From Apoderus coryli (Eukaryota > Arthropoda > Insecta > Coleoptera > Attelabidae): DNA of 64,000 nucleotides. Of this stretch, positions 1 to 10,799 are shown in pieces. The position numbers were made by a program, and so were the translations under genes. The stretch is taken from NCBI GenBank assembly GCA_911728435.2, contig OU452207.1, positions 14,240,182 to 14,304,181 of the forward strand. The letters are read 5' to 3'. Positions within the stretch are counted from its first letter, which is position 1; each line of letters opens with the position of its first letter. Below the pieces are notes generated by a model, which saw only the letters and a program-made list of their open reading frames with translations, had not been told where the DNA came from and ran no database searches.

Positions 1-548
1 ATATTTGATTCTTTTGAAACTCTATTTTTCCGTAAAGTACCAGTTACTACAAATTGAATAATAATTTCTAAATTGCGTACTGAACGTAATAAATACCTAC
101 TGGTGCGTGTTTGACAGTCAAATACTAAAAATAGAACAACGCCAACTGCGCATGCATATCTTTGAAATAGACATCATGTCTGCCCACTGGCACGTTTATG
201 TGCCAATGGTTTTTTTTCCTTCATAATAAAATTTATGTTATAAACAAACTTATGGTTTTGTTGAATATCGTTACAATGAATATTTATCAATAACAAAATG
301 AAAAATGTAACAACTAGTAAAGTAATTAAAAGTGGAAAAAAATGTATATTTACATCAGTGCAGACAGGTGTAGTTAGATGCTTCAGAGTGGGTTAGGTTT
401 TCATTCATTTCTCAAAAATAAAGCACTGTAAAATCAAAAAAAAAAAATATGACCTGTAAATAACTACGCAAGGAACAGTTCAGTATGTATCTAGAACAGC
501 TCAGTTTAGGGAGTTTTGCAAAAATAAAAGAAAATAACGCTGGCACAT
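1..548. other. AT-rich sequence without a recognisable gene
   Basis: I see no coding potential. A short palindromic motif, TGGCAC-R-TTTA-TGTGCCA followed by ATGG, occurs at about 187-208 and again at about 541-563, bracketing roughly 330 bp. The second copy abuts the LINE remnant that follows. The bracketed piece may be a small insertion, but I found no further support. Confidence 0.4.
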
Positions 549-1824
549 TTATGTGCCAATGGGCTTTAATGGGTTAAGCACTTCAGTAAATTCTTGATAG
601 GTATTGTTTTTGTGGGGATACGTGTTGGATTTGGAAAAAGCTCGTACTACATTCCAGATCTTACTTAGCGGCGTTTCTCTATTTAATGTATCGCAAAATG
701 TTCTAAAACTTTCTTTCTTTATTTTTCTCGTATATCTTCGAGCGCTTGCTGCTAGTCTTTTGTAGTCCACATAATTCAGTTCTGTTGGATTATTTTGATA
801 CCTTTTCACGGCTGAAGCTCTCTCCTTATATTTCCTGTTGCATTCTTCGTCCCACCATATAGGTTTTTTCGGAAATCTCTTTTGTTCAATGTTTATTAGA
901 GTTTTGGGTATAGTTTTGTCTGCAGTTTCTGTGATGTTTCGTATCGGCACGTCATAGTCATTTTGTTTACTTGTAAGTCGTGGAAGTTGTTCTTGAAATT
1001 CTGTCCAATCGACTAGGTTAGTTTTCCATCTGGATATAGGTGTATTTTCGATTATTTTCCCATGTGGTGTGTTCTTATGGTATGTACATATTGTTGCATG
1101 CTATTTCCTGCATCTTCATGAACGCTCCAATGACAGTTGCCTGCTATATCGGCTGATGTGATAGTGAGGTCGCAGGAACTCACTCCGGTTCCTGGTCTGT
1201 GTACTCTTGTGGGAGTTCTGCATGGTGATGGAAATAGTTGGTTTCTGTGAGCTGTTTTGTCATAGCCAGCATAAGGTGATGTAGATTTTCGTTTATTTGA
1301 AGTGAAACTATTTTTTGAGTTATGTGATTCACTATATTTTGTTATTTGGGAGGCTGGTGTGTTAAGTCTTTTGCTTCGTGCGGCTATTTCATTATATGTT
1401 GGGCTTTGCATATGTGATATTGAGTTTTCTCTTCTTTGGTGTACTTCTATTACAGTTTGTTTTGGATTTCCAATGATGCTGGGAAAGTGAAAGTCATCTT
1501 TTCTTATCAATGGAATTATTGCTGGGTGCTGTGATTTTTTCTTGAATTGACTGGAAACCTTTGCTTGGCTTCCAAATAGGATAAGTTCTCGAATGACGTA
1601 ACCTCCTTAATTTTCTTCTGTCTTTCAAATTCTACACATCTTCTGTCACTTGACATATGATTTTCTCCACAATAAAAACATGTGGCCGGTTTGTTACACT
1701 TTTCGGTATCATGTTCTTCCGCACATTTTGCGCAGCGAATTTTGCTTCTACACTGTTTAGATGGATGTCCATATCGCCAACAGTTTCTACATTGGGTGAC
1801 TGGGTTGATGTACGTTTCTACTTT
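549..1824 (-). pseudogene. LINE (jockey/I-type) remnant, 3' portion: ORF1 zinc knuckles, endonuclease tail, linker to RT
   Basis: Read on the minus strand. The segment at 1516-1824 encodes the C-terminal part of a LINE ORF1 with CCHC knuckles (CRNCWRYGHPSKQC, then CAKCAEEHDTEKC and CFYCGENHMSSDRRC). Next, 1052-1510 holds the tail of an AP-endonuclease-like domain (SSCDLTITSADIAG...WSVHED). Then 549-1030 holds the spacer that precedes reverse transcriptase in jockey/I-type ORF2 (WWDEECNRKYKERASAVKRY). Most of the endonuclease and all of the RT are missing and the frame shifts between segments, so the copy is dead. The N-terminal part of ORF1 continues at 8253-8615, on the other side of a BEL/Pao insertion. 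The clade within the jockey/I group is not decided. Confidence 0.75.
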
Positions 1825-2120
1825 TGTTACCAACCAAATAATACTCGAAGGACCGTCATTAATCTCATTGAATTTTAAACATAACTTTTAATAATCAACT
1901 CTTAACAATAATTAAATTACATAAATTGTGTTTGGCGTGCACATTACAATTATTATATTATATTAATTAACAAATTAGTACTGCGCGTGGGTGAGAAGAT
2001 GGCGCTATAGGGTGGCAATTAAGTGACTATGATTATGTAATCATCAATTTGCAACAGGACCGTAATATAAATTTAGAAAAAATTAAAAATAATAATAATT
2101 TGTATTTACATGTTGGAATA
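1825..2120 (-). repeat. 3' LTR of the BEL/Pao element
   Basis: 296 bp, near-identical to 7952-8247. Plus-strand start TGTTACC; the last two bases are TA where the other LTR has CA. The polypurine tract is immediately to its right. Confidence 0.93.
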
Positions 2121-2484
2121 TTCTCCCCCCCTTGAAGCATTTGCTTCAACTAAGCATTATTACCTTCAAATGGTAATGGGCGTATTTTAGTAATTGGACG
2201 AGTATATACTCCTTCCTTTGTTTTAATTTTAGCCATTCTAACTTTACTATCAGAACCTACAAAAACTTCTAATATTAGACCCAAAGACCAATTTAAAGGT
2301 GGAAGGTTTTCATCCTTTAAAAGAACTACTGTACCTTTTTTCAAATTTTTACTAGGATGTAGCCACTTTGGCCTATTTTGTAGTCGAGTTAAGTACTCTA
2401 CTGACCACCTTTTCCAAAAGTTTTGTTCAATCTGTTTTCAGGTGTGTCTGACACGTCCTTCTCGGGAACAGAAGTTAAAGGTTC
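2121..2484 (-). pseudogene. Broken C-terminal (DUF5641-like) end of the BEL/Pao polyprotein
   Basis: After the stop that closes the main ORF, the protein homology continues in other frames. A 64-codon minus-strand stretch (2150-2344) with the pattern KKGTVVLLKDENLPPLNWSLG is the characteristic C-terminal tail of Pao-type polyproteins. At least one stop and one frameshift separate it from the integrase, so this copy probably cannot make a full-length polyprotein. The polypurine tract next to the 3' LTR follows at 2123-2134. Confidence 0.75.
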
Positions 2485-5400
2485 TCATATTAAAAAATGT
2501 GAAGGTGTAAGACAACTTAAATCAGCCGGGTCAGACGAAAGAGGGCATAGGGGCCTAGAATTTAGTATTGCTTCGATCTGAGCTAATACCGTTGTCATTT
2601 CCTCAAAAGTTAAAACCAAATTACCTACGATTCGCCGAAGATGGTATTTTGTGGATTTTATTCCTGCTTCCCACAACCCACCCCAGTGTGGACTGGCTGG
2701 TGGAATGAATTTCCACTCAACTTCTCGGTTAATCAGAAAATCATTTATTTTTGCCAAATTGTTGTTGCTTTTAAAAAACCTGTAAACATCCTTCAATAAA
2801 TTATTTGTGCCAGTGAAATTTGTTGCGTTATCGCTGTAAATAATAGACGGACAACCTCGCCTAGCAATAAATCTCTTTAATGTGTGGAGAAATGCCTCTG
2901 CAGTCAAACTACTCACTAATTCTATGTGGATGGCCTTAGATACCATGCACACAAATAATGCAATATAAGCTTTACTAGTTACAGAACCTCTTATTCTAGA
3001 TTGCTTGATAGTAATTGGACCCCCAAAATCTATACCTATTTTTAAGAATGGGCGGGAAACAGAAACTCTATCTACTGGAAGCGCACCCATAATTTGTGTT
3101 AAAGTTTTCGCTCTAAATCTGAAACAGATTACACAATCCTTAATAGCGGACTTTACTTCTCGCATGCCATGAATTGGCCAAAATTTTAATCGTAGATTCG
3201 CTAATACTCCCTGTGGACCTGCGTGACCAAGTTTAATATGTTCCAATTTAATTAGCAGCCTGACTACATGATTTTTAGCAGGAAGTAATATTGGAAATTT
3301 TTTATTATAATCTATGTCAAGTTTACTTAACCTACCATTTACTCTAACTATTCCCTTATTATCTAAAAATAGATTCAAATGATTTACCAAACTATTACTT
3401 GAAACTGCCTGAGTATCATGTTCTACTTGGGATTTTAAAATCTTAATTTCACTTGAAAAACATTCCTGTTGAATAAGCCACACAATTTTTTCTGTCGAAT
3501 CTTTCATTTCTGATAATCTTAGCGGACCAGAAATTTTATTTTTATGTGAAAATCTTAAACAATAAGCAACAGTACATTGCAGTTTGCTAAACTTTGAAAA
3601 TCTTTTCCAATCTATTACTGAATCTATGACAACTTGAGTGAGCACAACATTTCGCTGTTCTGGTAATTTTTGATCATGCGAAATAGTAAACTTAGAATAA
3701 TTTATATTATAGTCCAATAAAAATGTAGGCCCATGCCACCAAATTACCTTTGATAAAATATCTGAAACTGTTGATCCTCTAGAAATAATATCCGCAGGAT
3801 TATCCTGAGACCGAACATGATTCCATTCATAATTTAATGTTAACTCCTGAACCTCTGACACCCGGTTAGCTTCAAATGTAGTCCAACGGTTTGGCGCTGA
3901 ATTTAACCAACATAAAACGATTTTAGAGTCTGTCCAGAGGTAAACTTTTGAATTCCGTAAGTCTAATGCAGATACTACTTTATGAACTAGTCTGGATAGT
4001 AACACCACCCCACATAGCTCTAGCCGTGGTAAACTTACCGTTTTTAACGGTGCTATACGAGACTTTGAACAAAGAAGATTACAAGTAACAGATTTATCAG
4101 AATAAGTAGCCCTAATATAAATGCATGCTCCATAGGCTAACAGAGAAGCATCTGAGAAGCCGTGAATTTGAATTTCAATAACTTCCTTGTTATCAAACAA
4201 ACATCTACGTATTTGTAAATCACATAATTTTTGTAAATCACCAAAAAATTCTTTCCATTTTTGTAAAATTGTAGAGGGCAATTCTTCATCCCAACCCACC
4301 TTACTAACCCATATTTCCTGCATGATAATCTTAGCTTTTACAACAATTGGACCGATATAACCCATGGGATCAAATATTTGTGCTACCTTAGATAACACCA
4401 TACGTTTAGTAATATTTGTAACACCATGCTGATCACATTGATCAACTGCTGGCAAAGTCACTTTAAAAACATCATGATGTGGAAGCCACACTATGCCTAA
4501 AACTTTACTAGACGAACCCTCATCACAAATATCCACCTTGGTATCTTTGTGATTACTTGTTTCAACGGATTCGATCAAATGTGGGTTATTAGAACACCAC
4601 TTATGTAGAACAAATCGTCCTGAACCCAATAACTTAATTAATTGATCCCTAAGTTCAATTGCTTCAGACATCGTATTTGCTCCACAAAGAATATCATCCA
4701 CGTAACACTGTTCCAACACTGCCCTACTGGCAAGTGGATAATTTAAGGATTCTTCTTTAGCTAGTTGATTCAAGCATCTAGTAGCCAAAAAAGGTGCTGA
4801 ATTTGTCCCATACGTTACTGTCTGAACTTCTATAATTTGAAGCAAATTTTCAGGATTATCCCTCCACAAGATATTTTGGAGAAAACGTTGATTTGGATTG
4901 ATTTGTATCATTCTGTACATTTTCTTTATATCAGTAACCAGAACATAAATAAAAGTACGAAACCTGCATAAAATTTCAAAGAGCTCGGGCTGAACTGGAA
5001 ACCCTTTTAACATAATGTCATTTAATGACAACCCAGATGAAGTTTTACACGAACCATCAAAGACGACACGTAATTTTGTCGACACTGCTTCTTCTCTTAT
5101 GACACAATGGTGAGGCAAAAATACCCTATGTTTATTGCACCTATCATCAACCTTTGATTCTATTACTTTTCCATGTCCTAATCTGACATACTCATCAATA
5201 AAATCTTTATATTGCGAAAACAATCTTGGATTCCTAGCAAACCTATTTTCCAATGATCTAAACCTTTGTACCGCTGCAGTTATAGAATCGCCTAATCTTA
5301 AATGATCATTACTATTTCTCATGTGTAAATCCACCTGAAATCTTCCATCATTATATCTGATACATGATTTCATGAACTGCTGTTCACACAATTTATCTTC

Positions 5401-7473
5401 AAAGGATAAAACTCTTTTATTATTAATCTCCTCCATTTGCCAAAACTTAGGAATTATTTCATTTAAATCACCTACATCTGATTGACAAAATAAACTAGTA
5501 TTTACACAAGAATATTTAGTAACTTCAAATACACTTGAATCCATATTTTTATTAGCACTTGTTGGTGCCTGACCACCAACAATCCATCCCAGTAGTGTAT
5601 TTTGAAGCACTGGCAACCCTGGACCTAACCTAATTATATCCGGAAGAATAATAGAAAAATAGCAATCTATTGACAATAGCATGTCAATTTCGGAAGGCAC
5701 ATAGTATTTAGGATCTGCCAATTTTAACCCATTTGGTATAGATATCTTATTTGCATCTACCAAAATTTGTGGCATTTTAGCCGTAATTGTATCCAATATA
5801 GCACACCTAGTTTCCATTTTAAACAGATTATTTTGTGATTCCAATATTAAATTAACAGTTTTATCAACCCTACTTATGGTGTTCCCAATACCCAATATAT
5901 TGGTATCATAAATCTTTGTGCCCCTTAACTTTTGAAATAGACTGGAACTAATAAAATTATTTTGTGAACCTGAATCTAACAATGCTCGTGCCTGTACCTT
6001 AATTCCTTCATATGTAATTAAATTAACCTGTGCCGTAGCCAATAAAATTTGAGAATTATAGGTTCCCAAAAATACTACAACAGCATCTTGTTTGGTCATT
6101 TGTTCTGAACTTGCATAAACCCTGTTTGATTTATTATATACACCTACAAGTGCATTGCTTTGAGAAAACCCTTGATTTGTAGTTTGTCGTGAATTATCTT
6201 CCCGGTCATTATTTCTAGCCTGAGTGTTCCCGTTTTGACCCGGGGATAATCTTTCGATAGTTACCCTTTCCTCATGTACTAAAACATGATGTCTTCTGTT
6301 GCAAGCATTGCATCGTTTAGCCTTACACTGGTTGACAGTGTGTGTTTTTCCGAAGCACATATAACATAAACGATTATTTTGCACAAACTGACGTTTCTCT
6401 GTTATATTTAAACCTATAAATTTGAAACATTTAACAATATCATGTCCTTCACGATGACAAAAAATGCATTTTAGTTTATGTTCATTAGATCCTTGCCCTT
6501 GAGCTACCAGAGAAGTTTTATTATGTTTTTCCTTTACCCCTGAGTGATAACCAGCCTTACTGGTATCACTCTCTATATTTTCCAAAGCTACACAACGTTT
6601 TTCCAAAAACCCAAGAAAGTCGTCAACCGTTGGCAACATTGCCGAAGCCGCGGAAACATCCTTTTCTAACTGGTAAGCCTTGTGTGTTTGATAATCCAAT
6701 TTTTGAGTAAAAAGATACACTAAAAGCACATCCCACTCCTTAACCGGCAATTTAAGGGCTTTTAAGGAATTTAAATGTTGTCTAATATGTGTTAAAAATA
6801 GCCTCAATTGTTTACCTGTCCCTTTTGTCATAGGAGGAGTGTCAAGCACACCCTTTAAATGAGCATTTATTACAATTAATTTATTATCAAATCTTTTTTT
6901 TAATAAATCGAGGGCATTTACATAATTATCATTTGTTAATGGCAAATCATTAATTATATTAGAAGCCTCTCCAGACAAAGCTCCCTTGAGATAAAGAAAT
7001 TTTTGAACATTATCTAATGCTGAATTATTATCAATAATAGCTGTAAAGAGATCAAAGAATGTTCGCCAATCCTCTATTTTACCTGAAAAAGAAGGTGTAT
7101 TCAAATTTGGTAATTTATTAGTGTTGTTATGAACATGAGGTGCAATACAATTTTGAGAAGACTGTTGCAAATTTGAATTTATTTCATTATTAAGTTGCAA
7201 ATCGCTAAATTTTTTAATAACACCTCTTATTTTTGACCATACTGATAAATACTTTTCTTCAATTCCATCCCTATCGCCACTCTCATCTAAATCTATAGCT
7301 TCAATTTGCATTTGTAAATTACAATATTCCTCGTATTTACGTTGTAAAAAACATTCTCTAGTAATAAACTCACTTACATCTAAATTCACATTATTTATAT
7401 TATTTATAACAAATGTTTCTAACTTAGTGATTGAGGTTTTCACAACAGCTCTTTGTTTTTTAAGAACTTCCAT
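2485..7473 (-). CDS. BEL/Pao Gag-Pol polyprotein (C-terminally truncated)
   Basis: 1662 codons. Visible in order: Gag region with the Pao-type [10 protein letters not shown] block (about residues 136-145); zinc knuckles ([14 protein letters not shown] near 340, [14 protein letters not shown] near 370); an aspartic protease centre [10 protein letters not shown] (about 499); Pao-type reverse transcriptase with YVDDILCG (about 924); an RNase H-like region; the integrase H2C2 zinc-binding segment (about 1413-1449); and the integrase core with IDFGGP (about 1481), [10 protein letters not shown] (about 1544) and WEAGIKS (about 1597). The start is the first Met downstream of the primer site. The reading ends at HFLI followed by a stop, short of the usual tail, which persists in broken frames at 2121-2484. 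All catalytic centres appear present. Confidence 0.93.
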   Translation of the reverse strand: MEVLKKQRAVVKTSITKLETFVINNINNVNLDVSEFITRECFLQRKYEEYCNLQMQIEAIDLDESGDRDGIEEKYLSVWSKIRGVIKKFSDLQLNNEINSNLQQSSQNCIAPHVHNNTNKLPNLNTPSFSGKIEDWRTFFDLFTAIIDNNSALDNVQKFLYLKGALSGEASNIINDLPLTNDNYVNALDLLKKRFDNKLIVINAHLKGVLDTPPMTKGTGKQLRLFLTHIRQHLNSLKALKLPVKEWDVLLVYLFTQKLDYQTHKAYQLEKDVSAASAMLPTVDDFLGFLEKRCVALENIESDTSKAGYHSGVKEKHNKTSLVAQGQGSNEHKLKCIFCHREGHDIVKCFKFIGLNITEKRQFVQNNRLCYMCFGKTHTVNQCKAKRCNACNRRHHVLVHEERVTIERLSPGQNGNTQARNNDREDNSRQTTNQGFSQSNALVGVYNKSNRVYASSEQMTKQDAVVVFLGTYNSQILLATAQVNLITYEGIKVQARALLDSGSQNNFISSSLFQKLRGTKIYDTNILGIGNTISRVDKTVNLILESQNNLFKMETRCAILDTITAKMPQILVDANKISIPNGLKLADPKYYVPSEIDMLLSIDCYFSIILPDIIRLGPGLPVLQNTLLGWIVGGQAPTSANKNMDSSVFEVTKYSCVNTSLFCQSDVGDLNEIIPKFWQMEEINNKRVLSFEDKLCEQQFMKSCIRYNDGRFQVDLHMRNSNDHLRLGDSITAAVQRFRSLENRFARNPRLFSQYKDFIDEYVRLGHGKVIESKVDDRCNKHRVFLPHHCVIREEAVSTKLRVVFDGSCKTSSGLSLNDIMLKGFPVQPELFEILCRFRTFIYVLVTDIKKMYRMIQINPNQRFLQNILWRDNPENLLQIIEVQTVTYGTNSAPFLATRCLNQLAKEESLNYPLASRAVLEQCYVDDILCGANTMSEAIELRDQLIKLLGSGRFVLHKWCSNNPHLIESVETSNHKDTKVDICDEGSSSKVLGIVWLPHHDVFKVTLPAVDQCDQHGVTNITKRMVLSKVAQIFDPMGYIGPIVVKAKIIMQEIWVSKVGWDEELPSTILQKWKEFFGDLQKLCDLQIRRCLFDNKEVIEIQIHGFSDASLLAYGACIYIRATYSDKSVTCNLLCSKSRIAPLKTVSLPRLELCGVVLLSRLVHKVVSALDLRNSKVYLWTDSKIVLCWLNSAPNRWTTFEANRVSEVQELTLNYEWNHVRSQDNPADIISRGSTVSDILSKVIWWHGPTFLLDYNINYSKFTISHDQKLPEQRNVVLTQVVIDSVIDWKRFSKFSKLQCTVAYCLRFSHKNKISGPLRLSEMKDSTEKIVWLIQQECFSSEIKILKSQVEHDTQAVSSNSLVNHLNLFLDNKGIVRVNGRLSKLDIDYNKKFPILLPAKNHVVRLLIKLEHIKLGHAGPQGVLANLRLKFWPIHGMREVKSAIKDCVICFRFRAKTLTQIMGALPVDRVSVSRPFLKIGIDFGGPITIKQSRIRGSVTSKAYIALFVCMVSKAIHIELVSSLTAEAFLHTLKRFIARRGCPSIIYSDNATNFTGTNNLLKDVYRFFKSNNNLAKINDFLINREVEWKFIPPASPHWGGLWEAGIKSTKYHLRRIVGNLVLTFEEMTTVLAQIEAILNSRPLCPLSSDPADLSCLTPSHFLI

Positions 7474-7930
7474 AGTTTATAACTGCTCCAACTACGTATG
7501 AATATGAATTAATTTTACTAAAGACTAAACCAAAAACTTAATTAACTTAATAAATCAACACTTTTTAAAAAACCTTAACTATACTCCTGCCCTGTATTAC
7601 CTAATACCTAACGAAATAAAATATTATGTAGGTACCTATCCTGGTGCACCCAAACAATGAAAATTTAATAATTTTACAAAATAAATATTTATCTTTACCC
7701 CAATCTATCAAATAAACATATTTTCAAATGAAAACACTAATAGTTTTTTACCACTCAATTCCAGTTGTTTCTTCTTGTTAGAAGTATTACTCTTCAAAAT
7801 AATTAAATAGGTATCTGACCTGCTTTTATCCTGTTACTCGACTTCTTTTTCTTACAGTAACCAAACTTTACGTGTGACGTGAAAATTCAAATTTTCAAAC
7901 ACATTTTTTTTTTCAGTTAATTTTCCAAAT
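7474..7930 (-). other. 5' untranslated leader of the BEL/Pao element
   Basis: AT-rich non-coding stretch between the primer binding site and the polyprotein start codon. No ORF of note. Confidence 0.7.
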
Positions 7931-7948
7931 ATCCGGCTCGAAGGACCA
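7931..7948 (-). other. tRNA primer binding site (tRNA-Tyr type) of the BEL/Pao element
   Basis: On the minus strand this reads TGGTCCTTCGAGCCGGAT, 3 nt inside the 5' LTR. Its complement ends ...GGCTCGAAGGACCA, which is the usual 3' end of a eukaryotic tRNA-Tyr (whose 5' end begins CCTTCGA) plus CCA. The tRNA assignment rests on memory of tRNA-Tyr sequences. Confidence 0.8.
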
Positions 7949-7951
7949 AAA

Positions 7952-8247
7952 TGTTACCAACCAAATAATACTCGAAGGACCGTCATTAATCTCATTGAAT
8001 TTTAAACATAACTTTTAATAATCAACTCTTAACAATAATTAAATTACATAAATTGTGTTTGGCGTGCACATTACAATTATTATATTATATTAATTAACAA
8101 ATTAGTACTGCGCGTGGGTGAGAAGATGGCGCTATAGGGTTGCAATTAAGTGACTATGATTATGTAATCATCAATTTGCAACAGGACCGTAATATAAATT
8201 TAGAAAAAATTAAAAATAATAATAATTTGTATTTACATGTTGGAACA
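7952..8247 (-). repeat. 5' LTR of the BEL/Pao element
   Basis: 296 bp, TG...CA, near-identical to 1825-2120; followed by the target duplication ACTTT at 8248-8252. Confidence 0.93.
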
Positions 8248-8252
8248 ACTTT

Positions 8253-8615
8253 AACTTTATAATAATTTATGTCTAATTCTGCCTTCAAATGTAATGACGA
8301 CAGATTGAGTCGGTGTGTATTCAACTACTTCTTCTCTTTTGTTACTCTTCTGTGTAGTCGTCTAGCTGCTAATAATTTGAACGGTGATTTACCTGTATTC
8401 AGTATTTCGTCCATTGAAATATCAAGAGGTATACCTCGAATTACACCTTTGGATGTTGTTAGATTGACAGGGATGTATGCTTGTAAATTGTTTTCAGTAA
8501 TGATTTTATGTGATTTAATTGTATTAGCTGATTTAGGAGAATGAAATTCGATGCCCACTCGATTTCGACCTTTTTTAGTAAAGAAGAAAAAGGTTTTTTA
8601 TATTTAGGTTTATAG
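8253..8615 (-). pseudogene. LINE ORF1 N-terminal fragment (other side of the BEL/Pao insertion)
   Basis: The minus strand encodes a stretch with KKGRNRVGIEF, KIITENNLQAYIP and SKGVIRGIPLDISMDEIL. This matches the region that precedes the CCHC knuckles in jockey/I-type ORF1 proteins, where NLxAYIPxN...GVIRGVPLD is a recurring pattern. It joins to the zinc-knuckle segment at 1516-1824 if the BEL element and one copy of ACTTT are taken out. Upstream, to about 8770, no further coding was recognised. Confidence 0.75.
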
Positions 8616-8774
8616 TAGGAAAGTTGTTGAGGTCAGTAGCAATAAGCGTTAGTATTAATATTATTAAATTTTGGCACAGATTTACCTTGTCTATTGTTCT
8701 TTTGCTCTTCACTCACACACTCAAATATTTGAATTAACTATGTATCAAACTCCCAAAATGACCATTCGAAAAAA

Positions 8775-9190
8775 AAAACAATTACTGCACTAGGGACTTT
8801 CAGATACTAAACTGATATATTTTAGGGTACCTACTACACTTTGTTTTTGGTTTTATAGTTGTCATAGACAAGAAGCAGTTACTTCACTAATGACCTTCAG
8901 ATATTAAACTGATACATGTTAGGGTTTTTTTTTTATAGTTAAATAATAAGATTTCGTGTTTCGAAAGACTCGCCCTATTAAGGGCGTCCCCTAATGAAGG
9001 TTTACTGAAGGGGAGGGGAATGAAGCTGACTGCCTCCGCGCGGTGTTCCCTGGAAACGTTTTTGACGGCTAAACAGTCAGCAATATTAATTTACAGTAGT
9101 TTAGTGCAGGTTAGGTCAGTTTAGGTTATCTTAGATAGCACAGGTAGGTTAGGTTAGGTAGATTAGGTTGGTTAGGTTAGGTGTGGAGCC
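8775..9190 (+). repeat. Satellite-like repeat ending in TTAGG-like pentamers (copy 1)
   Basis: About two copies of a roughly 110-bp motif (core GGGACTTTCAGATAYTAAACTGATA) are followed by an 80-bp GC-richer block with CGCCCTATTAAGGGCG and then a degenerate (TTAGG)n run at about 9105-9185, ending GTGTGGAGCC. The same arrangement, with more copies of the first motif, is at 44253-44893. No ORF. Confidence 0.8.
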
Positions 9191-9369
9191 TCTTGGTTGA
9201 CTTCTGGAGGTGTTTGGCCCACTTCCTTTGCGTGTGCTTTCTCCTTGTTGTGGTCGTCTGTCTGCAAAACTCTAAATTATAGTTTGATATATAACTTACC
9301 GTTTTTATTTCTTTTGGAGTGCTGTCTTCTTCCTGATTGCATCAAGGTCATAATTGGCATTTTGGACGC

Positions 9370-10046
9370 TTGTTTTTTCTCGTCTCTGCCAATACATCGT
9401 AGTCGACTGCTAGTCTGACGAGAGGGTTCTCGTGGGCTTCGATCACCGCAAAGACCTTCTTGGCCCTGTTCCTCATTACGCCCCTAAGCGCGGTGAGGTT
9501 CAGGTCCCTTCTAATCTGTGCGTTTGACGTAAACTATATGGAGCCGGGCTGGCGTAGATTAAGGCCGGTCAAACGACCGCTTTGATCATGTGGAGCTTGG
9601 TTTGCAAGGACAGTTTGCTCCTTCTCCATACCATCGGACAGAGCTTCGATAATATGCCTTTGTCATTCGCGATGCTCTTTTCGATATGTGGTTTCCATGT
9701 CATACTTCTGTCCAAAGTTACCCCAAGGTACTTTGCATTCTACGTCGACGTGATCGTGGGCACTGATTCTTGTCTTCCTGATAAGTATCGAAGTGCTCTT
9801 CTCCGCGTTGATCTTTATTTTCCATTTCGCACACCATTCCGTGAAGTCATCGGCAGCATTTTGAAGATATCTAGTGACGAGTTCTATACTACGACTGCTA
9901 GCTATCAATGCTGTGTCGTCCGCGTAGAGCACTATAGCGTGTTATGCTGTGTTCTGGGTATGTCGCTGGTGTAGATGGCGAACAAGTGCTTTGAGAGGAC
10001 AGAACCTTGCGGAACCCCCGCCTCCAGTGTCTTGGGCTCCGAGAGA
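9370..10046 (-). pseudogene. LINE reverse transcriptase fragment (jockey/R1-like)
   Basis: The minus strand encodes the RT catalytic box LLYADDTALIASS (near 9932), followed by DFTEWCAKWKIKINAEKS, and further downstream the C-terminal motif IEAHENPLVRLAVDYD near 9400-9450. The upstream edge near 10046 carries GGSARFCPLK, a shifted remnant of the SGVPQGSVLSP box. Several frameshifts and stops are present. Both ends are truncated: it abuts the TTAGG-type repeat on its 3' side and unrelated AT-rich DNA on its 5' side. Confidence 0.8.
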
Positions 10047-10603
10047 TGTTGACCAATTTTTGCGCGGATTAAATTTCTCATTAATTTTGGTAGAGCTTAA
10101 ATTAGAACGTATATATATAATCCCAATAGGATGCGTATGGGCCATCTAGTGTTTGAACACGCAACATGTCCGGTGAAACAATGTTCACAAACAATGGCCG
10201 GACAAGAAGTAAGAACTCCTATAATACCAACTGATATAAATTTATGTTTATAAATTCTGACAAATGTGCAATCTGTGGACAATTTGCGGAAAATTAAAAC
10301 TGGTTCAGGTGATCAAGGTTCGATGAAACATAAGACATACGTGCCCGAGTAACTATCCACCTTCTGCTTTCGATGCTCATGTCTGACTCAGGTTAAACAT
10401 TTTCAGTCATAAATAGAGCTTTTTCATGAGCTGCGATAGGAAAATGTAAATTTCTCTCACTTTTTATCCTCTTATGAAAAATTATTCCATATTTCCAACA
10501 AGTTTATATAGGAAATATTGTTTTTTATTGTGGCACTTTTTTCACTATTTATGTACGCAAGTTTTTCATTATACATTTGATAGGATATATTCTATCAAAG
10601 CTA
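10047..10603. other. AT-rich spacer, no gene seen
   Basis: No convincing ORF or homology on either strand. Confidence 0.4.
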
Positions 10604-10700
10604 TAAATAATAATAATAATAAATGACTTTATTGTGATTATAATTTTTACAACAAATTACATCACAAAAGGCGAAGTTGAGGCATTGCATAGCCTCTTAT
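10604..10700 (-). repeat. LINE 3' tail with (ATT)n end
   Basis: On the minus strand the sequence runs through CAATAAAGTCATTTATTATTATTATT. This is the AATAAA-plus-trinucleotide tail seen on the CR1/jockey-type LINEs elsewhere in the window (for example near 36770, 40490 and 41400). Confidence 0.5.
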
Positions 10701-10799
10701 CTTAACTTGTCAATATTTCTGCTATGTTTAGGAAATATGTTTTATTTTTTAAAGTTTTTAACCCCTTTTTACACTATATTCGAACGCCAATGTGAACTA

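Larger units (their letters stand above)
1825..8247 (-). mobile_element. BEL/Pao LTR retrotransposon, nearly full length
   Basis: Two 296-bp direct repeats (1825-2120 and 7952-8247) begin TG; the right one ends CA and the left one ends TA. They enclose a 1662-codon minus-strand ORF. The insertion is flanked by the 5-bp duplication ACTTT (1820-1824 and 8248-8252), typical of BEL/Pao. A primer site follows the 5' LTR on its right, and a polypurine tract (complement of 2123-2134) precedes the 3' LTR. The target is the ORF1 of an older LINE. The LTRs differ only slightly (for example GGTGG versus GGTTG), so the insertion is fairly young, but the C-terminal coding region is broken. Confidence 0.95.

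Noticed and set aside
9105..9185. A true chromosome end
   Set aside because: The TTAGG-like tract is short and degenerate, and is embedded in a repeat with other sequence on both sides.
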